A stretch of DNA of 37,935 nt, taken from contig ONKX01000024.1 of NCBI GenBank assembly GCA_900318555.1, forward strand, positions 1-37,935, in the 5' to 3' direction. Shown in pieces: positions 25,362 through 33,417 of the stretch; position 1 is the stretch's first letter, and the number at the start of each line of letters is the position of its first letter. The DNA is from an uncultured Prevotellaceae bacterium (GTDB lineage Bacteria; Bacteroidota; Bacteroidia; Bacteroidales; Bacteroidaceae). The translations under genes were made by a program, and so were the position numbers. The notes beneath the pieces are model-generated. The model saw nothing but the letters and a program-made list of their open reading frames with translations, did not search any database and had not been told where the DNA came from.

Positions 25362-28300
25362 ATGAAATATATCCTCACCGTGTTTCTATCGTTTGTCAGC
25401 GTACTCGGTAGTTTTGCCGCTGAGATTCCCGTCTCCGTCATGCAGCGTATCTATCACGAGGTGCGCACACCCTATAAGTACGGCATGGTGGTTGCACCTA
25501 CTGACAACTATCACAAAATAGACTGTCCTACGGTTTTCCGCGTTGGCGACAAGTGGCTGATGACCTACGTGGTCTATAACGGTAAGGACGGCACGGATGG
25601 ACGAGGCTATGAGACGTGGTTAGCAGAGAGTGACGACCTGCTACACTGGACGACGAAGGGACGCATCCTTTCGTATAAGGATGACGGTTGGGACATGAAC
25701 CAACGTGGTGGGTTTCCTGCCCTTATTGACTGGACGTGGGACGGGAGCTATGGTATTTCAAAATACAAGAATAAGCATTGGATGACTTACATCGGTGGAC
25801 ATGGTACGGGCTATGAGGCCGTACGTGAACCGCTGAATATCGGTATGGCATGGACGGATGCTGACATCACGAAAGCCCATGAATGGCAGAGTGCTGAAAA
25901 GCCTCTGCTCAGCATTAACGATAAGGATGTACAGTGGTGGGAGAAGTTGGTGCAATATAAGAGTACCATCTATGATGACCCTCAGAAGACGTTAGGTAAA
26001 CGCTTTGTGATGTTTTATAATGCTGGCGGTATCAATCCTAAGAACGATTTGAAGGCTGAACGCATTGGCATCGCCCTTTCGAACGACTTGAAGAAATGGA
26101 AACGCTACGACGGCAACCCCGTTTTTGCTAACGAAGTAGGCGGTATTATCACAGGTGACGCTCAAATAGTCCACATGGACTCACCTCTCACCTCTCACCC
26201 CTCACCTCTATATGTGATGTTCTACTTCAAGGCCTACGACCCCAGTCGCAAATATAATGCCTTTAACACTTTCGCAGTCTCTCGCGACCTCATCCATTGG
26301 CAAACATGGGACGGTGAAGACCTCATTATTCCGTCAAAACCTTACGATGAGATGTTTGCCCACAAATCGTATGTAGTGAAGCACGATGGGGTGGTTTACC
26401 ATTTCTATTGTGCCGTCAACAACGACCAACAGCGTGGTATTGCCGTTGCGACGAGCGTACCCATGGGCCGCTCGGAAGTTCGCTTTCCAGCTCCTGAACG
26501 TAAAGGCCGTCGCAATATCACCAGCCTCAACGATGGCTGGACTGCCCATTGTTCTGTGGCTCACGATTCCGTCGTGAGCATTAATCTCCCTCACAATTTC
26601 GATGACTACTATGGCTGCCGTCAGCTTCGCCACGGCAATCTGCACGGAAACGCTATATATAATAAGGCATTTACTACAGAGAAGCAAGATGGTAAACGCT
26701 ACTTCCTGCAGTTTGAAGGCGTGGGAACCTATGCCACCGTAACTCTTAATGGTCATACCTACCCGAAAGAACTCGTGGGACGAACGGTATGGACTCTTGA
26801 TGTGACAGATGCCTTGCAAAACGGCAACAATCATCTGAAAGTCCTCGTCGACCATCCTGCCATGCAGACAGCCTCGCCATGGGTTTGTGGCGGTTGCTCG
26901 TCGGAATGGGGCTTCTCTGAAGGTTCGCAACCCTTTGGTATCTTCCGTCCCGTTTCGCTTATTGAGACTGATGCCGTGCGTATCGAACCCTTTGGTGTTC
27001 ACGTCTGGAATAATGCCGCCTGTGATTCCGTCTTTATCGAGACAGAAGTCAAGAACTACACCTCCAGTCCGAAGACAATTGAACTGGTCAACAAGTTCAC
27101 CTTTGCCAACGGTAAAACAGCATTCCGCCTATCGGAGAGTTTACGACTCGAACCTGGAGAGACACGAACAATACGACAAGTGTCACCCATCGACAATGCT
27201 CACCGCTGGTGTCTTGACGATCCCTATCTCTATACCCTCACGACAATGTTGAAGCGACCAGACCACAAGGACGGTGACATCAACGCTGAACCTGCCCTCG
27301 TTACCTTCGACGAGGTACGAACGTCGTTTGGCATCCGAAGCATTTCGTGGCCAGTATTGCGTAAAAATGGAGACAACCGCTTCTACCTGAACGGTCAGTC
27401 CGTTTTTATCAATGGCACCTGCGAATACGAGCATATCTTGGGTAACAGCCATGCATTCTCGCCCGAACAGATACGAAGCAGAGTGAAACAAATCCGCAAT
27501 GCGGGTTTCAATGCTTTCCGCGAGGCTCACCAGCCACATAACCTGCTCTATCAACAGCTCTTAGATGAACAAGGCATGCTCTTCTGGAGCCAGTTCTCTG
27601 CTCATATCTGGTATGATACGCCACAATTCCGCGAGAACTTCAAGCGTCTCCTCGTTCGTTGGATTAAAGAGCGTCGCAACAGCCCAAGCGTCATCCTTTG
27701 GGGACTACAAAACGAGAGTGTATTGCCCAAGGAGTTTGCCGAGGAATGCTCAGCAATCATACGACAATTGGACCCAACATGCTATGACCAACGAGCTATC
27801 ACAACTTGTAACGGTGGTGAGGGAACCGATTGGAACGTCATCCAAAACTGGAGCGGCACGTATGGCGGCAGTGCGGAGAACTACGACAACGAACTGAAAC
27901 GCCCAGAGCAGCTGCTCAATGGCGAATATGGCGCATGGAGGACGATAGATTTACATGGTGAAGAAAAATATAGCGAGGAGAGTTTTACCAAACTGCTAGA
28001 GACCAAGGCCCGCTTGGCCGAAAGCGCTAAAGATAGTGTCTGCGGACATTTCCAGTGGTTATTTGTTTCGCATGACAATCCTGGCCGCAACCAACCTGAT
28101 GGAGCCTACCGTCGCATCGACAAAATTGGTCCCATCAACTATAAGGGTCTAGCAACTATCTGGGAAGAACCAACGCCTGCTTATTATATGTACCGCGAGC
28201 GGTACGTCGGTGGCGGAACCACCGACCACAAGACAGCTGCGGATAGAAACAAAGAACTAGTGAAAGGCGCTGAAGGTTACCATTATCTATATCGAATCAA

Positions 28301-29237
28301 TTGTGGTGGTGATGCCTTCAAGGATGAATATGGCCAATTATGGCAGGCTGATGACACCATTCATAGCCATTCGTGGGGACAGGATTTCGAAGGTGTCCAT
28401 GCGTTGCAGGCCAGTCAGAGAAATATTACGGAGAATATCCGAGGTACCAAGAGCGATGAGCTGTTCCAATACTTCCGCTTCGGTCGCCACCGCCTGTGGT
28501 ACGACTTCCCTGTACCTGACGGTGAATACCGCGTTGAGCTCTATTTCGTAGAACCCTGGCATGGAAAAGGTGGTGGCGAAAAGGATGACTACGAAGGCTT
28601 ACGCATCTTCGATGTCGCCATTAATGGTGAGACCGTTATCAACGACCTAGATCCTTGGGCTGAGGCAGGATACCTAGGCTCCATGAAACGTGTGGTGACT
28701 GCAAAGGCCAAGAATGGTCGCCTGCACATCTCTTTCCCAGAAGTTAAGGCTGGCCAAGCCATCATCAGCGCCATTGCCATTGCTGTAGCTAGCGTTGAGT
28801 ATGTCGCTGTGCCACAGCGACAAACAGTACAGACGGGCTTCTGGCACGCGCTCGATACCGACACCATCGCCAAACTGCCCAAAGAAGAGTTGCCGCAAGA
28901 CACCGAGGCACGCCCTGCCACGACCTACCAGCCAGAGACTAAAAGCCAAAAGTCAAACGCTAAGGCGCCCACCACCTTTATCATCAAACCAGGGCTTGGA
29001 CAGGAATATGCTCTTCGTTTCCGTTATAAGAACACAACGGGCAATGCCGTCAAGGCTCGTATGACCATCACCGACTCCAAACGTACGGTATTGGTTGACC
29101 GTAATGTGACATTCCCTCCGACACCTAACAAATTCAAGATTCTATCCACCACTACGGGCACTCAAATCAATGCAGGAACCTACGTTGTCCGGTTAGATAC
29201 CAGTGAGGTGGAATTCAAAGAACTGGAGATACAATGA
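25362..29237 (+). CDS. Secreted multidomain glycosidase: GH43-like propeller + GH2 + malectin-like domain
   Basis: A 1291-residue exported fusion (signal peptide MKYILTVFLSFVSVLGSFAA). Residues about 35-385 are a GH43/GH117-type five-bladed propeller (KIDCPTVFRVGDKWLMTYV, IGIALSNDLKKW). Residues about 390-960 form a GH2 enzyme with sugar-binding, Ig-like and TIM-barrel parts: HAFSPEQIRSRV, NAFREAHQPHN, acid/base E785 in GLQNESVLP, nucleophile E855 in NGEYGAW. A malectin-like domain (about 973-1145: LYRINCGGDAF, RVELYFVEPW) and a C-terminal beta domain follow. Two heptad arrays (residues 273-283 and about 1194-1200) and a palindrome (1147-1153) lie in loops or linkers. It sits 6 nt after the uronidase-like gene. 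Confidence 0.82.
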   Translation: MKYILTVFLSFVSVLGSFAAEIPVSVMQRIYHEVRTPYKYGMVVAPTDNYHKIDCPTVFRVGDKWLMTYVVYNGKDGTDGRGYETWLAESDDLLHWTTKGRILSYKDDGWDMNQRGGFPALIDWTWDGSYGISKYKNKHWMTYIGGHGTGYEAVREPLNIGMAWTDADITKAHEWQSAEKPLLSINDKDVQWWEKLVQYKSTIYDDPQKTLGKRFVMFYNAGGINPKNDLKAERIGIALSNDLKKWKRYDGNPVFANEVGGIITGDAQIVHMDSPLTSHPSPLYVMFYFKAYDPSRKYNAFNTFAVSRDLIHWQTWDGEDLIIPSKPYDEMFAHKSYVVKHDGVVYHFYCAVNNDQQRGIAVATSVPMGRSEVRFPAPERKGRRNITSLNDGWTAHCSVAHDSVVSINLPHNFDDYYGCRQLRHGNLHGNAIYNKAFTTEKQDGKRYFLQFEGVGTYATVTLNGHTYPKELVGRTVWTLDVTDALQNGNNHLKVLVDHPAMQTASPWVCGGCSSEWGFSEGSQPFGIFRPVSLIETDAVRIEPFGVHVWNNAACDSVFIETEVKNYTSSPKTIELVNKFTFANGKTAFRLSESLRLEPGETRTIRQVSPIDNAHRWCLDDPYLYTLTTMLKRPDHKDGDINAEPALVTFDEVRTSFGIRSISWPVLRKNGDNRFYLNGQSVFINGTCEYEHILGNSHAFSPEQIRSRVKQIRNAGFNAFREAHQPHNLLYQQLLDEQGMLFWSQFSAHIWYDTPQFRENFKRLLVRWIKERRNSPSVILWGLQNESVLPKEFAEECSAIIRQLDPTCYDQRAITTCNGGEGTDWNVIQNWSGTYGGSAENYDNELKRPEQLLNGEYGAWRTIDLHGEEKYSEESFTKLLETKARLAESAKDSVCGHFQWLFVSHDNPGRNQPDGAYRRIDKIGPINYKGLATIWEEPTPAYYMYRERYVGGGTTDHKTAADRNKELVKGAEGYHYLYRINCGGDAFKDEYGQLWQADDTIHSHSWGQDFEGVHALQASQRNITENIRGTKSDELFQYFRFGRHRLWYDFPVPDGEYRVELYFVEPWHGKGGGEKDDYEGLRIFDVAINGETVINDLDPWAEAGYLGSMKRVVTAKAKNGRLHISFPEVKAGQAIISAIAIAVASVEYVAVPQRQTVQTGFWHALDTDTIAKLPKEELPQDTEARPATTYQPETKSQKSNAKAPTTFIIKPGLGQEYALRFRYKNTTGNAVKARMTITDSKRTVLVDRNVTFPPTPNKFKILSTTTGTQINAGTYVVRLDTSEVEFKELEIQ
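26180..26209. repeat. Intragenic heptad array, unit CTCACCT x4.3, in the GH43-GH2 fusion
   Basis: CTCACCT, CTCACCT, CTCACCC, CTCACCT then CTA. It encodes DSPLTSHPSPLY between VHM and VMFYFKAY of the propeller. Same unit and frame as the array at 14298. Confidence 0.88.
28802..28822. repeat. Perfect 21-bp inverted repeat (core GCTGTGCCACAGC) in the GH43-GH2 fusion
   Basis: Arms TGTCGCTGTG and CACAGCGACA with one central base. It encodes VAVPQRQ just after the malectin-like domain. It shares its core with the inverted repeat at 10826. Confidence 0.8.
28941..28962. repeat. Intragenic heptad array, unit AAAAGCC x3, in the linker of the GH43-GH2 fusion
   Basis: AAAAGCC, AAAAGTC, AAACGCT then A, encoding KSQKSNAK in the linker before the C-terminal domain. 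The copies are diverged but in perfect 7-bp register. Confidence 0.65.
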
Positions 29238-29279
29238 TTTTTATCAGTTCACTTCCTTGTTTAATTGCAGATTAATTTG

Positions 29280-29287
29280 TACCTTTG
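29280..29287 (+). promoter_or_regulatory. -7 box (TACCTTTG) of folP-cdaA
   Basis: TACCTTTG ends 8 nt before ATG 29296, so the leader would be about 5 nt. It lies 43 bp after the glycosidase gene; no terminator is visible between them. Confidence 0.6.
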
Positions 29288-29295
29288 TACGCGAT

Positions 29296-30135
29296 ATGGA
29301 TTATACGCTGAATTGTAACGGACGATTGCTGTCGCTCAACGAGCCGCAGGTCATGGGCATCCTCAATGTGACGCCCGACTCCTTCTATGCGGACAGCCGC
29401 CAGCAGACAGAACATGATGTCGCCAAAAGGACGGAGGAAATCCTGTCGCAAGGTGGTACCATGATTGACGTTGGAGCCTGTTCCACACGTCCTGACAGCG
29501 ACCCCGTCAGCGAGGCCGAAGAGACAGAACGTCTGCGCTGGGCACTGGCGGTGGTACGTCGCGAAGCACCACATGCCGTCATCAGTGTCGACACCTTCCG
29601 TCCGCAGGTGGCGCGTATCGTCGTCGAAGAGTTTGGCGTCGACATCATCAACGACGTTGGCGCACCAGCTAATTCTCAATTCTCAATTGTCAATTGTCAA
29701 TTCGATATGTTCCGCATGGTCAGCCGACTGCGCGTACCTTACATCTTTATGTCCAGGAAGAGCACCATTCGCGACATTCTGCTCGATAGTGCCGAGGCTG
29801 TTGACCAGTTACGTTCCATGGGTCAGAAGGATATCATTATCGACCCAGGCTTTGGCTTTGGCAAGACGCTGGAACAAAATTACGAGGTGATGCAACACAT
29901 GGAACGTCTGCAAATGCTGCAACTGCCCCTGCTGGTCGGCATCTCACGCAAATCGATGATCTACAAACTGCTTCAAACCAATCCGGAGCAAGCACTCAAC
30001 GGCACGACGACACTCCATACGATTGCCTTGCTGAAAGGTGCCAATATTCTCCGCGTACACGACGTTCGCGAGGCAGTAGAATGTATGAATATCGTGGCTG
30101 CGACAAAATCGCATTTTACACTAAATCGTAATTAA
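29296..30135 (+). CDS. folP: Dihydropteroate synthase
   Basis: A 279-residue folate-pathway enzyme joining pABA to the pterin pyrophosphate in the cytoplasm. DHPS motifs in order: MGILNVTPDSF (about 19-29), GACSTRPDSDPVSE, ISVDTFRPQVA, INDVGA, DPGFGFGKTLEQNYE, and GISRKSMIY. The usual MHMRGTPxTM loop is replaced by a shorter MSRKSTI. Residues about 126-136 (NSQFSIVNCQF) are encoded by a heptad array just after INDVGA. The start MDYTLNC is fixed by the promoter 8 nt upstream; the longer frame would read back into the glycosidase gene. It lies 15 nt before cdaA, a typical Bacteroidetes pair. Confidence 0.93.
   Translation: MDYTLNCNGRLLSLNEPQVMGILNVTPDSFYADSRQQTEHDVAKRTEEILSQGGTMIDVGACSTRPDSDPVSEAEETERLRWALAVVRREAPHAVISVDTFRPQVARIVVEEFGVDIINDVGAPANSQFSIVNCQFDMFRMVSRLRVPYIFMSRKSTIRDILLDSAEAVDQLRSMGQKDIIIDPGFGFGKTLEQNYEVMQHMERLQMLQLPLLVGISRKSMIYKLLQTNPEQALNGTTTLHTIALLKGANILRVHDVREAVECMNIVAATKSHFTLNRN
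29671..29703. repeat. Intragenic heptad array, units AATTCTC and AATTGTC x4.7, in folP
   Basis: AATTCTC x2, AATTGTC x2, then AATTC. The same AATTCTC unit forms the intergenic array at 11287. In folP it encodes NSQFSIVNCQF without loss of frame. Confidence 0.9.
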
Positions 30136-30150
30136 ATAGTCAAATAGCAT

Positions 30151-30927
30151 ATGTTTTTCGAATTTGGAATCAAAGATATTATCGACATCCTGTTAGTCGC
30201 TATATTGCTCTACTACATCTATCGGCTAATGAAGGAGTCACGCTCGCTGAATGTTTTTATGGGCATCCTGGTATTCGTCGTCTTGTGGCTGGTAGTGGCA
30301 CAAGTGCTCCAGATGAGGCTGCTGGGATCTATACTCGACAAATTCGTTAGCGTGGGAGTCATTGTGCTCGTCGTGCTGTTTCAGGAAGAAATCCGTAAGT
30401 TTCTCTACAATCTGGGAGCACACCAGCGTATGAGAACTTTCCGACGTTTCTTCTCGATAAGCGAGAAAAAACAGGACCCCCAGAAATTGAAACAGGTCAT
30501 CATGCCTATTGTGATGTCCTGTATGAGCATGAGCAAAAAGAAGGTCGGAGCACTGATTGTCATCCAACGCACAACACCTCTCGACGATATTGTGGCCACA
30601 GGTGAAAGCCTCGATGCCAGCATCAATCAGCGACTGATAGAAAACCTCTTCTTTAAGAATTCACCCCTGCACGATGGTGCTATGATTATTGCCGGCGATC
30701 GTATCAAGGCTGCAGGTTGTATCCTGCCCGTTTCCCACGATTTGAACATTCCCAAGGAACTCGGTCTTCGCCATCGTGCTGCCTTGGGCATCACTCACGA
30801 GAGTGACAGCATCGCTATTGTCGTGTCTGAGGAAACGGGAGGCATCTCCGTTGCTATCCATAGCCAATTCCAGCTCCGACTGTCAGCAGAGAAGTTGGAG
30901 AGCATCCTCACGCAGGAAATGGCGTAA
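30151..30927 (+). CDS. cdaA: Diadenylate cyclase CdaA (c-di-AMP synthase)
   Basis: A 258-residue membrane-bound cyclase making c-di-AMP from two ATP. Three N-terminal hydrophobic helices (about 10-30, 35-55, 60-80) precede the DAC domain, with signatures DGAMII (about 173-178) and RHRAALG (about 209-215). Length and layout match CdaA (DacA) rather than DisA. The second gene after folP, probably on the same transcript. c-di-AMP typically controls K+/osmolyte balance and wall homeostasis. Confidence 0.93.
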   Translation: MFFEFGIKDIIDILLVAILLYYIYRLMKESRSLNVFMGILVFVVLWLVVAQVLQMRLLGSILDKFVSVGVIVLVVLFQEEIRKFLYNLGAHQRMRTFRRFFSISEKKQDPQKLKQVIMPIVMSCMSMSKKKVGALIVIQRTTPLDDIVATGESLDASINQRLIENLFFKNSPLHDGAMIIAGDRIKAAGCILPVSHDLNIPKELGLRHRAALGITHESDSIAIVVSEETGGISVAIHSQFQLRLSAEKLESILTQEMA

Positions 30928-30942
30928 ACGTAAACGCTTAAT

Positions 30943-30977
30943 AATTGATAATAGATAATTGAAAATTGAAAATTATT
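30943..30977. repeat. Heptad array (AATTGAA and variants, x5) at the pta promoter
   Basis: AATTGAT, AATAGAT, AATTGAA, AATTGAA, AATTATT in register, ending 3 bp before the pta -7 box. It occupies the place of a -33 element. Confidence 0.82.
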
Positions 30978-30980
30978 TCG

Positions 30981-30988
30981 TATCTTTG
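30981..30988 (+). promoter_or_regulatory. -7 box (TATCTTTG) of pta-ackA
   Basis: TATCTTTGCA is 42 bp before the pta ATG, directly after a heptad array. Confidence 0.65.
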
Positions 30989-31030
30989 CACAACAAAAAA
31001 TAAAGTATCACTAAATAAATAAAACAAACT

Positions 31031-32041
31031 ATGGATTTATTAAGTCAAATTGTAGCGCGTGCTCAAAGTAACAAGCAGCGCATCGTGCTCCCTGAAGCAG
31101 AAGAGGAGCGTACACTGTGTGCAGCCGACAAGGCATTGGCTGATGGTCTTGCTGACATCATCCTGATTGGTAATCCCGCTAAGGTAGAGGCTCTGGCAAA
31201 GGAGAAGGGTCTGCAGAACATTGGCAAGGCTACCCTTATCGACCCTGAGAACTACGACAAGAGCGAGGAGTTGGCTGAAAAGCTGGCTGAAATTCGCAAG
31301 TCGAAGGGTATGACCATCGAGGAGGCTCGCAAACTCATCAAGAACCCATTGTATCTGGGTTGTATGATTATCAAGACCGAAGGTGCCGATGGTCAGATTA
31401 GTGGTGCACTGTCAACTACTGGCGACACCCTGCGTCCTGCCCTGCAGATCATCAAGTGCCAGCCTGGCATTACCTGCGTCAGCGGTGGTCTGCTGCTCAT
31501 CTCTAAGCAGAAGCAGTATGGTGAAGATGGCGTGCTCGTCATTGCCGACGTGGCCGTAACACCTATGCCCGATGCCAATCAGCTGGCTCAGATTGCTGTC
31601 TGCACCGCTCAGATGGCAAAGGCCGTTGCTGGTTTCGAGGATCCCCGCGTGGCTATGCTGAGCTTCTCGACAAAGGGCTCTGCCAAGCATGAGGTTTGCG
31701 ACAAGGTAATTGAAGCAACTAAGTTGGCTAAGGAGATGGCTCCTGAGCTGAAGATTGACGGTGAGTTGCAGGCTGATGCCGCTCTTGTTCCCTCTGTTGG
31801 TGCCAAGAAGGCTCCAGGTTCTGACATCGCTGGCAAGGCCAACGTGCTCGTATTCCCCAACCTCGAGGTAGGAAACATTGGTTATAAGATGGTTCAGCGC
31901 TTGGGCGACGCCATCGCTATCGGTCCTGTCCTCCAGGGTATCGCACGTCCTGTCAACGACCTCTCTCGTGGTTGCTCTATCGATGACATCTACTACATGA
32001 TTGCCATCACCGCTTGCCAGGCTATGGACGCCAAGAAATAA
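31031..32041 (+). CDS. pta: Phosphate acetyltransferase
   Basis: A 336-residue short-form Pta converting acetyl-CoA and phosphate to acetyl phosphate in fermentation. Family signatures: QRIVLPEAEEERTL at the N-terminus, SGALSTTGDTLRPALQII, MLSFSTKGSA, DGELQADAALVP, and NVLVFPNLEVGNIGYKM. It lacks the N-terminal DRTGG extension of long Pta. Codon use is narrow (GGT, CGT, AAG, GAG preferred), as expected for a highly expressed gene. Followed 32 nt later by ackA. Confidence 0.96.
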   Translation: MDLLSQIVARAQSNKQRIVLPEAEEERTLCAADKALADGLADIILIGNPAKVEALAKEKGLQNIGKATLIDPENYDKSEELAEKLAEIRKSKGMTIEEARKLIKNPLYLGCMIIKTEGADGQISGALSTTGDTLRPALQIIKCQPGITCVSGGLLLISKQKQYGEDGVLVIADVAVTPMPDANQLAQIAVCTAQMAKAVAGFEDPRVAMLSFSTKGSAKHEVCDKVIEATKLAKEMAPELKIDGELQADAALVPSVGAKKAPGSDIAGKANVLVFPNLEVGNIGYKMVQRLGDAIAIGPVLQGIARPVNDLSRGCSIDDIYYMIAITACQAMDAKK

Positions 32042-32046
32042 TGGAG

Positions 32047-32073
32047 AATTAATAATTGAAAATTGATAATTAT
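32047..32073. repeat. Heptad array (AATTGAA and variants, x4) between pta and ackA
   Basis: AATTAAT, AATTGAA, AATTGAT, AATTAT fill the whole pta-ackA gap up to the ackA ATG at 32074. The ackA ribosome-binding region therefore consists of the repeat and has no Shine-Dalgarno sequence. Confidence 0.82.
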
Positions 32074-33264
32074 ATGAAAATCCTTGTTTTAAACTGTGGT
32101 TCGTCGTCAATTAAGTACGCCCTGTACAACATGGACGACAAGAGTGTGATGACCAGCGGTGGTGCTGAGCGTGTAGGCTTGGACGGTGCTTTCGTGAAGG
32201 TGAAGTTGGCTAATGGTGAGAAGAAGCAGATTATGCACGACATCCCTGAGCATACTGAGGGTGTGAAGTTCATCTTCTCTCTGTTGACAGATCCTGAGAT
32301 TGGTGTCATCAAGAGTCTCGACGAGATTGACGCCGTAGGTCACCGTATGGTGCATGGCGGCGAGAAGTTCAACAAGAGCGTTATCCTGACTGACGAGGTG
32401 CTGAAGGAGTTCGAGAAGTGCTCTGACCTCGCTCCGCTGCACAACCCTGCTAACCTGAAGGGTGTGAATGCCGTGAAGGAGTTGATGCCCGGTCTGCCTC
32501 AGGTAGGTGTGTTCGATACCGCCTTCCATCAGACCATGCCTCCCAAGGCCTTTATGTATGCCATTCCCTACGAGCTCTACGAGAAGTACGGCATCCGTCG
32601 CTATGGTTTCCACGGCACCTCTCACCGTTACGTCTCGGCCCGTGCCTTAGAGTTCCTTGGACTTCCTGCTGAAGGCACCAAGATGGTGACCTGTCACATA
32701 GGTAATGGCGGTTCTATCGCTGCCGTCGTCGATGGCAAGTGCATCGACACCTCTATGGGTCTCACACCACTGGAAGGTCTCGTCATGGGTACTCGTGCCG
32801 GCGATATCGACGGTGGTGCTGTGACGTTCATCGAGAAGAAACTCGGTCTGGATGCTGACGGCATGTCGAACCTGCTCAACAAGAAGAGCGGTGTGGCCGG
32901 TCTCACGGGTGGTTCCAGCGATATGCGCGACGTCGAGAATGCTGCCAAGAGCGGCGACGAGCGTGCCAAGCTGGCTCAGGACATGTATTTCTACCGTATC
33001 AAGAAGTACATCGGTGCCTACGCTGCCGCTATGGGTGGCCTCGACGTGGTGGTCTTCACCGCCGGTGTTGGCGAAAACCAGATTGGCATGCGTTCAGAGG
33101 TCTGCAAGAATATGGAGTTCCTGGGCATCAAGTTCGACGAGTCGAAGAACAACGTCCGTGGCGAAGAAGCTATCATCTCTGCCGACGATTCTAAGGTCAA
33201 AGTGGTTGTCATTCCTACCGACGAGGAGTTGATGATTGCCACCGATACAATGAATCTGCTGTAA
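32074..33264 (+). CDS. ackA: Acetate kinase
   Basis: A 396-residue kinase making ATP and acetate from acetyl phosphate. Motifs: N-terminal MKILVLNCGSSSIKY, DAVGHRMVHGGE, FDTAFHQTMP, RRYGFHGTSHRYV, HIGNGGS, GLTPLEGLVMGTRAGDID and FTAGVGEN. The start is ATG 32074 because the six preceding in-frame codons are repeat sequence with only a TTG. Codon use is strongly biased, like pta. A 21-bp tandem repeat and a strong terminator follow. Confidence 0.97.
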   Translation: MKILVLNCGSSSIKYALYNMDDKSVMTSGGAERVGLDGAFVKVKLANGEKKQIMHDIPEHTEGVKFIFSLLTDPEIGVIKSLDEIDAVGHRMVHGGEKFNKSVILTDEVLKEFEKCSDLAPLHNPANLKGVNAVKELMPGLPQVGVFDTAFHQTMPPKAFMYAIPYELYEKYGIRRYGFHGTSHRYVSARALEFLGLPAEGTKMVTCHIGNGGSIAAVVDGKCIDTSMGLTPLEGLVMGTRAGDIDGGAVTFIEKKLGLDADGMSNLLNKKSGVAGLTGGSSDMRDVENAAKSGDERAKLAQDMYFYRIKKYIGAYAAAMGGLDVVVFTAGVGENQIGMRSEVCKNMEFLGIKFDESKNNVRGEEAIISADDSKVKVVVIPTDEELMIATDTMNLL

Positions 33265-33268
33265 ACGA

Positions 33269-33331
33269 GACTTTCAAATTAGCAAAAGAGTTTCAAAATT
33301 TACAAAAACAGTTTCAAAATTTACAAAAATA
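33269..33331. repeat. 21-bp tandem repeat downstream of ackA
   Basis: Two almost identical 21-bp units start at 33290 and 33311 (each begins GTTTCAAAATTTAC, differing in one base near the end), preceded by a diverged copy from 33269. It lies between the ackA stop and the terminator. Confidence 0.8.
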
Positions 33332-33341
33332 GCACTTTTTC

Positions 33342-33384
33342 AATGCACGTACTTGGTTTTTTTGCCAAATACGTGCATTTTTTT
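33342..33384 (+). terminator. Strong Rho-independent terminator of pta-ackA
   Basis: AATGCACGTA pairs perfectly with TACGTGCATT; one C-A mismatch is followed by TTGG/CCAA around an 8-nt T-rich loop; the T-tract runs to 33384. The next gene's -7 box begins 3 bp later. Confidence 0.88.
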
Positions 33385-33386
33385 CG

Positions 33387-33394
33387 TACCTTTG
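33387..33394 (+). promoter_or_regulatory. -7 box (TACCTTTG) of the membrane AraC regulator operon
   Basis: TACCTTTGCA follows the ackA terminator immediately and is 24 bp before ATG 33418. Its -33 region falls inside the terminator stem. Confidence 0.65.
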
Positions 33395-33417
33395 CATGCA
33401 GATTAAACTAGCTCATC

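Noticed and set aside
16195-29237. A complete polysaccharide utilisation locus with SusC/SusD
   Set aside because: No TonB-dependent SusC-like or SusD-like gene is in the window; the locus uses a GPH symporter instead.
29203-29295. 31-residue extension of FolP
   Set aside because: Overlaps the end of the glycosidase gene and the folP promoter; MDYTLNC fits the family start.
33269-33331. CRISPR array from the 21-bp units after ackA
   Set aside because: Units are directly adjacent without spacers, and no cas gene is nearby.
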